Assembly: GCF_007714205.1 (NCBI RefSeq)
Contig: NZ_VMQU01000007.1
Span: 1 to 64,000, forward strand
From: Mycobacterium helveticum
GTDB lineage: Bacteria; Actinomycetota; Actinomycetes; Mycobacteriales; Mycobacteriaceae
Length of the DNA: 64,000 bases
Reading direction: 5' to 3'
Part shown: positions 27,879 to 37,807 of the stretch, piece after piece
Layout of the letters: the number at the start of each line of letters is the position of its first letter
Position numbering within the stretch: the stretch's first letter is position 1
The notes under the pieces: generated by a model
Database searches by the model: none
Told to the model about the DNA's origin: nothing
The model's input: only the letters and a program-made list of their open reading frames with translations
Made by a program: the position numbers and the translations under genes

Positions 27879-28628
27879 TCACGCCATGCCGGCGAGAGGC
27901 GCTTCGGTGCCGGACTGGCGGTAGAACGACTGCGTCAATTGCTGCGTTTCCATGAGGATTTTCGCAACCTGTTCCGGTTCCGCATGGTTGACGAAATCGC
28001 GACGATTCCACCACATCATCTTGGTCTGATAACGCTCGTCGGGATACGGCGTGGCGGGAATTGCCGCGACCACCCCACCGGAGGAGCGCCATCGGTTCAG
28101 CACATATGCGGCCGCCGTGGCCATGCAGAACTGCGCATCGAGCAGGGCCATCATATGAAAACCGCTGCGGGCCAGGGCGGCGGTGAGGCAGCGATCGTGA
28201 TTCAGTTCGTCGGCCACCCACGCCGACTTCATTTCCAGGACGCCGAACGGAACGCGGTCGGTGATCATGTTGCGGACGGCCTGTTCTCCCGGCTGACCGG
28301 CCCATTCGACCACCGCGTGCGAGTCGTCGGCCGATTGCAGCGGCCCTTTGGCCCGCACGCCCGCCACCATCCGCCCGCCGGAGTCGACCACCGCCAGGTA
28401 CATGACGGTGTCGGAGCCACTGAGCAGCGCGTCGACGTCCAGGGCGCACTCGACGCCGTGCTTGCGGTAGCTGCGGTGGGCACCGTCCGCGTACTCGTCC
28501 CAGAGGTCGCTGTCCGTCGACGGCTGCGAAAGCACCAGCGTGCAGTCGATGTCCGGGTCACGCCAGCTGAGGCTGTGCCGGAGGTGGAATCCGTCGACGT
28601 GTGGGGCGTTCAGCGAGATTACGGTCAT
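27879..28628 (-). CDS. uncharacterised protein, possible GNAT/autoinducer-synthase-like fold
   Basis: A 249-residue soluble protein of no certain family. The order of elements is suggestive of the GNAT-like fold used by LuxI and N-acyl amino acid synthases: an N-terminal helix LWDEYADGAHRSYRKHG, a strand pair MYLAVVDSGGRMVAGVRAKGP, a strand VLEMKSAWVADE, and helices LTAALARSGFHMMALLDAQF and AAYVLNRW. It ends YPDERYQTKMMWWNRR. I cannot name catalytic residues, so this is inference. It converges on the GGDEF-EAL gene. In M. tuberculosis the Rv1354c-Rv1355c pair is followed by Rv1356c, an uncharacterised gene of similar size, so this could be its counterpart. The ATG follows AAGGAGG. Confidence 0.65.
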   Translation of the reverse strand: MTVISLNAPHVDGFHLRHSLSWRDPDIDCTLVLSQPSTDSDLWDEYADGAHRSYRKHGVECALDVDALLSGSDTVMYLAVVDSGGRMVAGVRAKGPLQSADDSHAVVEWAGQPGEQAVRNMITDRVPFGVLEMKSAWVADELNHDRCLTAALARSGFHMMALLDAQFCMATAAAYVLNRWRSSGGVVAAIPATPYPDERYQTKMMWWNRRDFVNHAEPEQVAKILMETQQLTQSFYRQSGTEAPLAGMA

Positions 28629-30721
<2,093 letters not shown>

Positions 30722-30769
30722 CGGCCCGGAACGCCCGAAAGAAGCGAACTTTCGTGATAGGAACACCGC

Positions 30770-31465
30770 ATGCGGCCGTTCTGGCTCGGTCGGGCGGCGA
30801 TTCCCGTGCTCACCCTGTTGGCGACCGCGTGCGCTACTTCGCCGGCGCCGGGCCGCTCGGCCACGCCGTCGGCCCCGGCGCCGCGCGGCGCCGCCGTCAA
30901 CCCCGCCCACATCAAGCGGATCGCCGGCGACTTTCCGCCCGGTTATGAGGTGCACAGCGGTGTCGACAGGGGGGCCGCACCCGACTTGACCTGGGGCCTG
31001 GCGGCGAACGCGGCCGGGGTCAGGGCCTCACCCGCGCGCTGCGCCGCGCTCGCCGACCCCGGCGCGGGGCGTGAGCAGTCCGCCCGGGGCGTCTCCGGGT
31101 CGGGTGCGGGCGGCATCGTCGACGCGGTCGTGGTGACGCTGTCCGGGCCGGTGGACCCCGACGCGAATCTCGTCGCGGCCTGTGCTCAGTGGACGATGAG
31201 CGCGGCTCACACCACGGCCGGCGTGCACCTCATCGCGGCGCCGCACGTCGACGGTGCGCAAACCCTCGGCATGGTGGCCGACCTCCGGTCGTCGGTCGAG
31301 TCGGGGACCCAGATCGATTCGCGCGCATACACGTTCGTCGCCTATCTGGGGGACTACTACGCGTTCACCACGCTCGTCACCGATCCTGGTGCGGCCCTGC
31401 CGGCGCTGCCACCGCAGTTCGCCGCCGACCTGCTCGTCACAACGGTGTCCACGCTGCGCGGCTGA
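30770..31465 (+). CDS. putative lipoprotein, DUF5642-like (first of two)
   Basis: This 231-residue exported protein has a basic N-terminus, hydrophobic core AAIPVLTLLATAC (lipobox-like with Cys21), a Pro/Ala-rich linker and a domain of about 190 residues. That domain shares the order of its elements with the next gene: a phrase like IKRIAGDFPPGYEVHSGV, a Cys in SPARCAALADP, a second Cys in LVAACAQW, IAAPHVDGAQTLGMV, YTFVAYLGDYYAF and DLLVTTVSTLR. This pattern corresponds to the mycobacterial DUF5642 family. Function unknown. It starts 48 bases after patA and is probably co-transcribed. Confidence 0.75.
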   Translation: MRPFWLGRAAIPVLTLLATACATSPAPGRSATPSAPAPRGAAVNPAHIKRIAGDFPPGYEVHSGVDRGAAPDLTWGLAANAAGVRASPARCAALADPGAGREQSARGVSGSGAGGIVDAVVVTLSGPVDPDANLVAACAQWTMSAAHTTAGVHLIAAPHVDGAQTLGMVADLRSSVESGTQIDSRAYTFVAYLGDYYAFTTLVTDPGAALPALPPQFAADLLVTTVSTLRG

Positions 31466-31492
31466 GCATCCGCCTTGGGTAGATTGGCCACG

Positions 31493-32149
31493 ATGTTGAA
31501 GCTGTTGGCCGCGGCCGCGTGTGTGTGCGTGCTCGCCGGCTGCTCATCGGGTACGGATGCCTCGGCGGTGAAGGGGGACATCAGCAAGGTCTCCGCCGTG
31601 AAGTCGAGCTTCGGGCCCGACTTCGCGGTCACCGACATCAGCGAGCGGGGGATCGACCCCCAGCTACTGGCCGCGCGGAAGTTGCCCGAGGGTCTGCGTT
31701 TCGATCCCGCCAACTGCGCGAAAGTGGCGTTGGGCCCGGACATGCCGCCGGACCTGAAAGGCAATATGGCCGCCGTCTCCGCCGAGGGCAAGGGCAACCG
31801 GTTCGTGGTGATCGCCGTGGAGACCTCGGCGGAGGTGCCACTCGCGGACCCGGGCAAGGACTGCACCAGGGTGGCGTTCTCCGGGGGCCAGCTGCGCGGC
31901 GGCATCGAGGTGATCGAGGCACCGCACATCGCCGGGGTGCACACGCTCGGCGTGCACCGCGTCCTGCAGGCGGTGGTCGCCGGGGCGGCCCGCACCGGCG
32001 AGCTCTACGACTATTCCGCCCAGTTCGGCGACTACCAGGTGATCGTCATCGCCAACCCGCTGGTGATCCCCGACCAGCCGGTGGCGCCGGTCGATACCGA
32101 TCGTGCCCGCGACCTGCTCGTCAAGGCGGTGGCCGCGGTCCGGAGTTGA
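31493..32149 (+). CDS. putative lipoprotein, DUF5642-like (second of two)
   Basis: This 218-residue lipoprotein has a strong signal (LKLLAAAACVCVLAGCSSG; lipobox LAGC). The mature part resembles the preceding gene: ISKVSAVKSSFGPDF, Cys in DPANCAKVAL, DCTRVAFSGG, IEAPHIAGVHTLGV, YSAQFGDYQVIVI and DLLVKAVAAV. The two genes look like an old tandem duplication. TTG 31475 would add six residues; ATG 31493 is preferred because it leaves a normal signal peptide. It converges on the AlkB-like gene with five bases between the stops. Confidence 0.78.
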   Translation: MLKLLAAAACVCVLAGCSSGTDASAVKGDISKVSAVKSSFGPDFAVTDISERGIDPQLLAARKLPEGLRFDPANCAKVALGPDMPPDLKGNMAAVSAEGKGNRFVVIAVETSAEVPLADPGKDCTRVAFSGGQLRGGIEVIEAPHIAGVHTLGVHRVLQAVVAGAARTGELYDYSAQFGDYQVIVIANPLVIPDQPVAPVDTDRARDLLVKAVAAVRS

Positions 32150-32154
32150 ACCGG

Positions 32155-32772
32155 TCAGCGGACGTCGCGCGGCCGGAACTGGATGCTGACCCGCGGACCC
32201 GCGGGCGCCGACGTCTTGGGCACCGCGTGTTCCCAGGTGCGCTGGCATGTTCCGCCCATCACCAGCAGGTCGCCGTGCGCCTGCGGCAGCCGCAACGACG
32301 GGCCCCGTGGACCTGAGCCCCGGCGGCGCAACGCGAAGGTGCGGGTGGCGCCGAGGCTGACGATCGCCACCATGGTGTCCTCGGCGCTGCTGCGGCCGAT
32401 GGTGTCGCCGTGCCAGGCCACGCTGTCGGAGCCGTCGCGGTAGTAGCACAGCCCCACCGTCGTGAACGGCTCACCGAGCTCGCCGGCGTAGATATCGTTG
32501 AGCCGCCGCCGCAGCCGCCCCAGCAGGGGATGCGGGGGATCCTCGAGGGTCAGGTCGTGAAAGCTCACCAGCCGCGGCACGTCGACCACCCGGTCGTACA
32601 TCTGGCGGCGTTCGGCCCGCCACGGCACGGTGGCCAGCAGGGTGTCGAACAGGCCTGCCTCGTCGGGCGAGTCACCCGCGAGCCAGCCCGCGCGGATTTC
32701 GATGAACGCGCCGTCGCCGAGGTGGCGGCGCTCGGTGTGCTCGAAAAGCGAGCCCTGGACCGCGATCCCCAC
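32155..32772 (-). CDS. AlkB-type 2-oxoglutarate/Fe(II) dioxygenase
   Basis: A 205-residue AlkB-family protein. The iron ligands are visible as WHGD (HxD) in [12 protein letters not shown] and the distal His in RTWEHAVPK; the 2-oxoglutarate arginines follow in [12 protein letters not shown]. The nucleotide-recognition N-terminus contains [15 protein letters not shown]. Members oxidatively remove alkyl lesions from nucleic acid bases. Rv1000c is the positional counterpart. It is divergent from arcA with 85 bases between starts. Confidence 0.88.
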   Translation of the reverse strand: MGIAVQGSLFEHTERRHLGDGAFIEIRAGWLAGDSPDEAGLFDTLLATVPWRAERRQMYDRVVDVPRLVSFHDLTLEDPPHPLLGRLRRRLNDIYAGELGEPFTTVGLCYYRDGSDSVAWHGDTIGRSSAEDTMVAIVSLGATRTFALRRRGSGPRGPSLRLPQAHGDLLVMGGTCQRTWEHAVPKTSAPAGPRVSIQFRPRDVR

Positions 32773-32857
32773 GGCGCCCAGTTTATCGCACGCACGTTCG
32801 AACCGGTGGCGGCGCGGCGAACGTGTGGTCCGAGCGCGGCGCCGCTACGGTTGGTCT

Positions 32858-34069
32858 GTGGGCGTTGTCGAGTTGGGCACCGATTCCGAGGTGGGCACTT
32901 TACGGGTGGCCATCCTGCACCGCCCGGGTGCCGAGCTGGGCAGGCTCAGCCCGCGCAACGTCGACCAGCTGCTGTTCGACGGGCTGCCGTGGGTGGCGCG
33001 AGCGCAGGAGGAGCACGACCAGTTCGCCGAGTTGCTGCGGAGCCGCGGCGTGGAGGTCCTGCTGATGTCGGACCTGCTGACCGAGGCGCTCAACCACAGC
33101 GGGGCCGCCCGGATGCAGGGCGTGGCCGCCGCGGTCGACGCGCGCAGGCTGGGAGTTCCTTTGGCGCAAGAACTTTCGGCCCACCTGCGCAGCCTCGCAC
33201 CGGGCACGCTGGCGCACGTGCTGATGTCCGGCATGACGTTCAGCGAGTTGCCGCCGGACACGCGCACCGATGTGTCGCTGGTGCTTCGCATGCACCGGGG
33301 GTCTGACTTCGTCATCGACCCGCTGCCGAACCTGGTGTTCACCCGTGACTCGTCGATTTGGATAGGGCCGCGGGTGGTGATCCCGACGCTGGCGCTGCAG
33401 GCGCGAATGCGCGAGGCGTCCTTGACCGACCTCATCTACGCGCATCACCCGCGTTTCACCGGGGTGAGGCGGGCCTACGAGTCGCGCACCGCGCCCGTCG
33501 AGGGCGGTGACGTCTTGTTGCTCGCCCCCGGTGTGCTCGCGGTCGGGGTCGGGGAACGCACCTCACCGGCCGGCGCGGAAGCTTTGGCGCGCAGCCTTTT
33601 CGACGACGACCTGGCGACCACCGTGCTGGCCGTGCCGATCGTGCAGCGGCGCGCCCAGATGCACCTGGACACGGTGTGCACGATGGTCGACACCGACACC
33701 GTGGTGATGTACGCCAACATCGTCGACGCGCTGTCGGCGTTCACCATCCAGCGCACGCTCGACGGCGTGACCATCAGCGACGAGGCGCCGTTCCTGGAGG
33801 CCGCGGCCAAGGCGATGGGCATCGACAAGCTGCGGGTCATCGACACCGGCCTGGATCCGGTCGTCGCCGAACGCGAACAGTGGGACGACGGCAACAACAC
33901 GCTGGCGCTGGCGCCCGGCGTCGTCGTCGCCTACGAGCGCAACGTCCAGACCAACACCCGGCTGCAGGAAGCCGGCATCGAGGTGCTGACCATCGCGGGG
34001 TCCGAACTGGGCACCGGCCGCGGCGGCCCCCGCTGCATGTCCTGTCCCGTCGCCCGCGATCCCGTCTAG
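32858..34069 (+). CDS. arcA: arginine deiminase
   Basis: This enzyme hydrolyses arginine to citrulline and ammonia. The 403-residue protein has the substrate-binding NLVFTRDSS, the EGGDVLLL segment, [10 protein letters not shown] with catalytic His, and the C-terminal catalytic Cys in [15 protein letters not shown] 32858 is chosen because the deiminase fold begins a few residues later and the length then matches the mycobacterial family (~402). No transporter or carbamate kinase gene adjoins, so it is not part of a classical arc operon. Rv1001 ortholog. Confidence 0.94.
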   Translation: MGVVELGTDSEVGTLRVAILHRPGAELGRLSPRNVDQLLFDGLPWVARAQEEHDQFAELLRSRGVEVLLMSDLLTEALNHSGAARMQGVAAAVDARRLGVPLAQELSAHLRSLAPGTLAHVLMSGMTFSELPPDTRTDVSLVLRMHRGSDFVIDPLPNLVFTRDSSIWIGPRVVIPTLALQARMREASLTDLIYAHHPRFTGVRRAYESRTAPVEGGDVLLLAPGVLAVGVGERTSPAGAEALARSLFDDDLATTVLAVPIVQRRAQMHLDTVCTMVDTDTVVMYANIVDALSAFTIQRTLDGVTISDEAPFLEAAAKAMGIDKLRVIDTGLDPVVAEREQWDDGNNTLALAPGVVVAYERNVQTNTRLQEAGIEVLTIAGSELGTGRGGPRCMSCPVARDPV

Positions 34070-34075
34070 GGATTC

Positions 34076-34145
34076 CTGCGCCGAGATTGCCGCCACGGTC
34101 GTGCCCGAGGGCCCGATCGCAGCCCGCACGGCACTCTCGGCGCAG
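34076..34145. terminator. long inverted repeat between convergent arcA and pmt
   Basis: CTGCGCCGAGA (34076-34086) and TCTCGGCGCAG (34135-34145) are perfect 11-base inverted repeats around a 48-base loop that can fold further (GCCGCCACGG, GCCCGAGGGC). It fills the gap between two convergent genes and has no U tract. Similar CGCCGAGA-type palindromes recur between convergent mycobacterial genes, where they probably act as bidirectional terminators. Confidence 0.55.
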
Positions 34146-34170
34146 ACGGCGGTCTCGCCGCCCCGCGAAC

Positions 34171-35727
34171 TCAGCGCCAGCTGGGCAGCCAGATCTCCAT
34201 GTTCCACGTCTGTTGGGAGATGGGCAGCCCGGTGAGCACCGGGAAGAGCCAGGCGAAATTGGTCGCCACCACGGCCACGTAGCAACTCACCAGGATCAGC
34301 CCGAGGGTGCGACGTTCCCGGCCCTGCTTCGGGGCATGGAGAATGTCCCCGCAGATCAATGCGATCGCCAACACCAAAAAGGGCGCCATCGTCGCCGCAT
34401 AGAAGAAGTACATCTGCCGGTCGATGTCGGCAAACCACGGCAGCCACCCCGCGCAGTAGCCGACCCAGACCACGGCATAACGCCAGTCCCGGCGCACGAC
34501 CATGCGCCACGTCGCGTAGACCAGCACCGGCACCGCCAGCCACCACATGGCGGGCGTGCCGACCAGCATCTCGGCCTTGACGCACGACTGCGCGCCGCAG
34601 CCGGGCACGTTCTGCTGGTCGATGGCGTACAGCACGGGCCGCAACGACATCGGCCAGCTCCACGGCTTGGACTCCCACGGGTGGTGGTTGCCGGCGGCGT
34701 TCGTCAGGCCGGCATGGAACTGGAATGCCTTGGCGGTGTAGTACCACAGCGAACGCACGGCGTCGGGAAGCGGCACCATCGAGTGGGGCCCGACCGCCTG
34801 GCCCACCTCGTGCCGGTCGATCGCGGTTTCCGAGGCGAACCAGGGCGCGTAGCCGGCCAGGTAGACGGCGAACGGGATCAGGCCCAGCGCGTAGCCGGTG
34901 GGCGCCGCGTCGCGGCGCAACGCGCCGAGCCAGGGCCGTCGGACCTGGTACAAACGCCGCGCGGCCACGTCGAACGCCAACGACATCGCCCCGAAGAACA
35001 CGACGAAGTACAGACCGGACCACTTCGTCCCGCACGCCAACCCGAGCAGCACCCCGGCGCCGAAGCGCCACCAGCGCACGCCGAGCCGCGGACCCCACTC
35101 GGTTTCGGTGGTGCGGCCCTCCAGCAGCGCGACATGCATCCGTTGGCGCACCTGGTCGCGGTCGACGATGAGCGCGCCGAAAGCCGCCACCACGAAAAAG
35201 GTGAGGATCCCGTCGAGCAGCGCGGTCCGGGCGGCAACGAAGCTGACGCCGTCGCAGATGAGCAGCACCCCCGCGATGCCGCCGACCAGCGTCGAGCGGT
35301 TGATCCGCCGCGCGATGCGCGTCACCAGCGCGACCAGGGCCACCCCGAGCACCGCGCCGCTGAATCGCCAGCCCACGCCGTCGTAGCCGAAAATGGCCTC
35401 GCCCAGCGCGATCACCTGCTTGCCGACGGGGGGATGGACGACCAGGCCGAAGCCGGGGTTGTCCTCCACCCAGTGGTTGTGCAGCACCTGCCAGGCCTGG
35501 GGCGCGTAGTGCTTCTCGTCGAAGACGGGCGTGCCGGCGTCGGTCGGCGAGCCCAGGTTCAGGAAGCGACTCACCGTCGCCAGCAGCGTGACGACGCCCG
35601 TCGTGACCCAGCCGCGGACGTGGTCGGTCGGTCCGAAATCCGCGACCGGGATCAGGCATCCCGGGCTGACGACGGGTACGACACGCTCCCGAGCGGCCAG
35701 GGAGGTTTCGCGGGGCGGGGCGGTCAT
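34171..35727 (-). CDS. pmt: protein O-mannosyltransferase
   Basis: A 518-residue GT39-family membrane enzyme that moves mannose from polyprenyl-phosphomannose to Thr/Ser of secreted proteins as they leave through Sec. About ten membrane helices alternate with loops. The first external loop carries the acidic catalytic motif PVFDEKHYAPQAW, with the Asp-Glu pair, and further motifs are HPPVGKQVIALGE and the LxxxxxWEWR-like HPWESKPWSWP. The ATG at 35727 precedes a short cytoplasmic N-terminus; the open frame farther upstream is antisense to rsmI. Divergent from rsmI with only 25 bases between start codons. Rv1002c ortholog. Confidence 0.94.
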   Translation of the reverse strand: MTAPPRETSLAARERVVPVVSPGCLIPVADFGPTDHVRGWVTTGVVTLLATVSRFLNLGSPTDAGTPVFDEKHYAPQAWQVLHNHWVEDNPGFGLVVHPPVGKQVIALGEAIFGYDGVGWRFSGAVLGVALVALVTRIARRINRSTLVGGIAGVLLICDGVSFVAARTALLDGILTFFVVAAFGALIVDRDQVRQRMHVALLEGRTTETEWGPRLGVRWWRFGAGVLLGLACGTKWSGLYFVVFFGAMSLAFDVAARRLYQVRRPWLGALRRDAAPTGYALGLIPFAVYLAGYAPWFASETAIDRHEVGQAVGPHSMVPLPDAVRSLWYYTAKAFQFHAGLTNAAGNHHPWESKPWSWPMSLRPVLYAIDQQNVPGCGAQSCVKAEMLVGTPAMWWLAVPVLVYATWRMVVRRDWRYAVVWVGYCAGWLPWFADIDRQMYFFYAATMAPFLVLAIALICGDILHAPKQGRERRTLGLILVSCYVAVVATNFAWLFPVLTGLPISQQTWNMEIWLPSWR

Positions 35728-35752
35728 CGGTGTCGATCGTAGGCTGTGGGTC

Positions 35753-36589
35753 ATGACCCACGGCCGGCTGTTGCTCGGCGCGACCCCGCTGGGGCAGCCC
35801 TCGGATGCGTCGCCGCGGCTGATCGACGCCCTGGCCCGCGCCGACGTGGTGGCCGCCGAGGACACCCGCCGGGTACGGATATTGGCGAAGGCCCTCGGCG
35901 TCGGCATCGCCGGCCGGGTGGTCAGCCTTTTCGACCAGGTCGAGGCCACCCGGGTGCCGGCCCTGGTCGACGAGGTCAAATCCGGCGCGACCGTGCTGGT
36001 GGTCAGCGACGCGGGCATGCCGGTGATCAGCGATCCGGGGTACCGGCTGGTCGGTGCGTGCGTCGACGCGGGCCTGCCGGTGACGTGCCTGCCGGGCCCG
36101 TCGGCGGTGACCACCGCGCTGGCGGTCTCCGGTCTGCCGTCGGACAGGTTCTGCTTCGAGGGATTCGCGCCGCGCAAGGGCTCGGCGCGCCGGACCTGGC
36201 TCGCGTCGCTGGCCGACGAGCGGCGCACGTGCGTGTTCTTCGAGTCGCCGCGCCGACTGGCCGCGTGTTTGCGCGACGCGGCCGACGAACTCGGCGGTGC
36301 CCGACGGGCGGCGGTGTGCCGGGAGCTGACGAAGGTGCACGAGGAGGTGGTGCGCGGAACGCTCGAGGAGTTGGCGGCGTGGGCGTCCGACGGCGTGCTC
36401 GGCGAGGTCACCGTCGTGTTGGCCGGGGCGGCGCCGCGCGCGGACCTGCCGGCGCTGGTGGCCCGGGTGGAGGAACTCGCCGCGGACGGCGTCCGCGTCA
36501 AGGATGCCTGCAGCGAGGTGGCGGAGGCGCACCCGGGGGTGCGCTCACGCCAGCTTTACGACGCGGTGCTGCGATCCCGGAACGGCTGA
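35753..36589 (+). CDS. rsmI: 16S rRNA (cytidine-1402 2'-O)-methyltransferase RsmI
   Basis: This enzyme methylates the 2'-OH of C1402 in the ribosomal P site using SAM. The 278-residue tetrapyrrole-methylase-fold protein has the entry LLLGATPLGQPSDAS, AEDTRRVRILAKALG, the SAM loop VVSDAGMPVISDPGYRLV, LPGPSAVTTALAVSGLP and FEGFAPRKGSARR, and FFESPRRLAACLRDA. The ATG start directly precedes the conserved first strand. It and pmt share a 25-base divergent spacer, so their promoters must overlap each other's coding sequence or the transcripts must be nearly leaderless. Rv1003 ortholog. Confidence 0.95.
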   Translation: MTHGRLLLGATPLGQPSDASPRLIDALARADVVAAEDTRRVRILAKALGVGIAGRVVSLFDQVEATRVPALVDEVKSGATVLVVSDAGMPVISDPGYRLVGACVDAGLPVTCLPGPSAVTTALAVSGLPSDRFCFEGFAPRKGSARRTWLASLADERRTCVFFESPRRLAACLRDAADELGGARRAAVCRELTKVHEEVVRGTLEELAAWASDGVLGEVTVVLAGAAPRADLPALVARVEELAADGVRVKDACSEVAEAHPGVRSRQLYDAVLRSRNG

Positions 36590-36596
36590 GCCGGTG

Positions 36597-37685
36597 TCAG
36601 GGCGTGCACGCCCCGATGGGTCCGATCGACGGTGTGCAGAACCGCGGATGCGGGATGTCGGGCAGTCCCGGTAGCGCCGGAGCCGCCGGGAGGCCCACCG
36701 CCGGCAGCGCGGGCAGCGCGGCAGCCGCGGGCAGCCCGACCTGGGGCAGCGAGGGCAGCGCCGGCAGCGCGGGAGCGGCCGGCAGGCCGGCCGCCGGGAG
36801 CGCGGCCGCCGGCAGCGCGGCTGCGGCGGGCAGACCGACTGCGGGCAGCGCGGGTGCGGCGGGCAGACCGACTGCGGGCAGCGCGGGTGCGGCGGGCAGA
36901 CCGACTGCGGGCAGGCCCACCGCCGGAAGCACCGCCGCCGCGCCCGGGATTGCCGCCACCGCGGGGACCGCGGCCGCCGCGGTCGTCAGGCTGGTCGTGC
37001 CGGTGCCCGGCACCCCGAAACCGGTCAGCGAGGGCAGACTCACCCCGGGGACCGAGGGGAGGCTCACGCCAAGGTTGCTCGGCAGGAGGCCGGCGTTCTT
37101 CAGGAACACGACTGCGATCACGGCGGCCTCGACGGTGCCCACCAGGCCGGTGCCGATGCCGACGAGGCTGCCGCCGACGCCGACGACGCCCTGGATAACC
37201 GACAAGCCCACGGCCGCGCTGTTGGGGACGGCGGCCGCGCCGCCGAGCCCGGCCAGGCCGGGCAGCATGGGGGCCAGGGCGTTCGGGTCGGGAATGCCGC
37301 CCAACTCCGCGTCGGGGACACCGCCGAGCCCCCCGACGGGCATGCCGGCCCCGCCGGCGACCGGTGCACTGCCGCCACCACCGACCAGCCCGCCCGCGCC
37401 GCCGGCGGGCACCTCACTGGCGGCCGACGGCACGCCGGGTTCGGGCGCGGGCTGCGGCGCGATCACGTTGCCCGCCTCGGAGAAAGACGGGGCTTCGGGG
37501 CGCTGCGGGAGTGGCTTCGGCGCCTCGGGCATGAGGACCGCAGCCAACTTCTCGCATCCGGCGCCCCCCGCGCCGTCGCATGTCTCCCCCGCCGGCAAGG
37601 GCGCGCTCACCGTGGTCAGTGGCGTGACCGCCAGCGTCCCGCCCACGAACGCGGCGACGGCAGCACCAAGGACAGCGATTCTCAT
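36597..37685 (-). CDS. secreted Ala/Pro/Leu-repeat protein
   Basis: A 362-residue protein with a signal peptide (MRIAVLGAAVAAFVGGTLAV, cleavage near ALPxxVSA) and no enzymatic motif. Cys36 and Cys44 lie near the N-terminus and a Cys pair at the extreme C-terminus (FCTPSIGPIGACTP). Much of residues 210-350 is built from imperfect repeats of LPAVGLPAAPA; a hydrophobic stretch near 150-200 may pack into a membrane or form a glycine-rich hairpin. Mycobacterial homologues occupy this place (Rv1004c). Probably a cell-surface protein; it converges on rsmI with seven bases between the stops. Confidence 0.8.
   Translation of the reverse strand: MRIAVLGAAVAAFVGGTLAVTPLTTVSAPLPAGETCDGAGGAGCEKLAAVLMPEAPKPLPQRPEAPSFSEAGNVIAPQPAPEPGVPSAASEVPAGGAGGLVGGGGSAPVAGGAGMPVGGLGGVPDAELGGIPDPNALAPMLPGLAGLGGAAAVPNSAAVGLSVIQGVVGVGGSLVGIGTGLVGTVEAAVIAVVFLKNAGLLPSNLGVSLPSVPGVSLPSLTGFGVPGTGTTSLTTAAAAVPAVAAIPGAAAVLPAVGLPAVGLPAAPALPAVGLPAAPALPAVGLPAAAALPAAALPAAGLPAAPALPALPSLPQVGLPAAAALPALPAVGLPAAPALPGLPDIPHPRFCTPSIGPIGACTP
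36815..36913. repeat. 33-bp tandem repeat (three units)
   Basis: Three consecutive 33-base units, starting at 36815, 36848 and 36881, each reading GCGCGG(C/G)TGCGGCGGGCAG then ACCGACTGCGGGCA. The second and third are identical and the first differs by one base. Each unit encodes 11 residues of the type LPAVGLPAAPA. Frame-neutral, so copy number can vary between isolates. Confidence 0.95.
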
Positions 37686-37807
37686 GACGGTCCCCTCCAG
37701 AGCAGTCGACTCGCGCTGGGCACGGGTCGATGGATCGAGCTTAGGCGCTCGCGGCCACCGGCGCGCAGGTTACCCGGATTTTCACCGCCGGTGCCCCGGT
37801 CGTTCAG

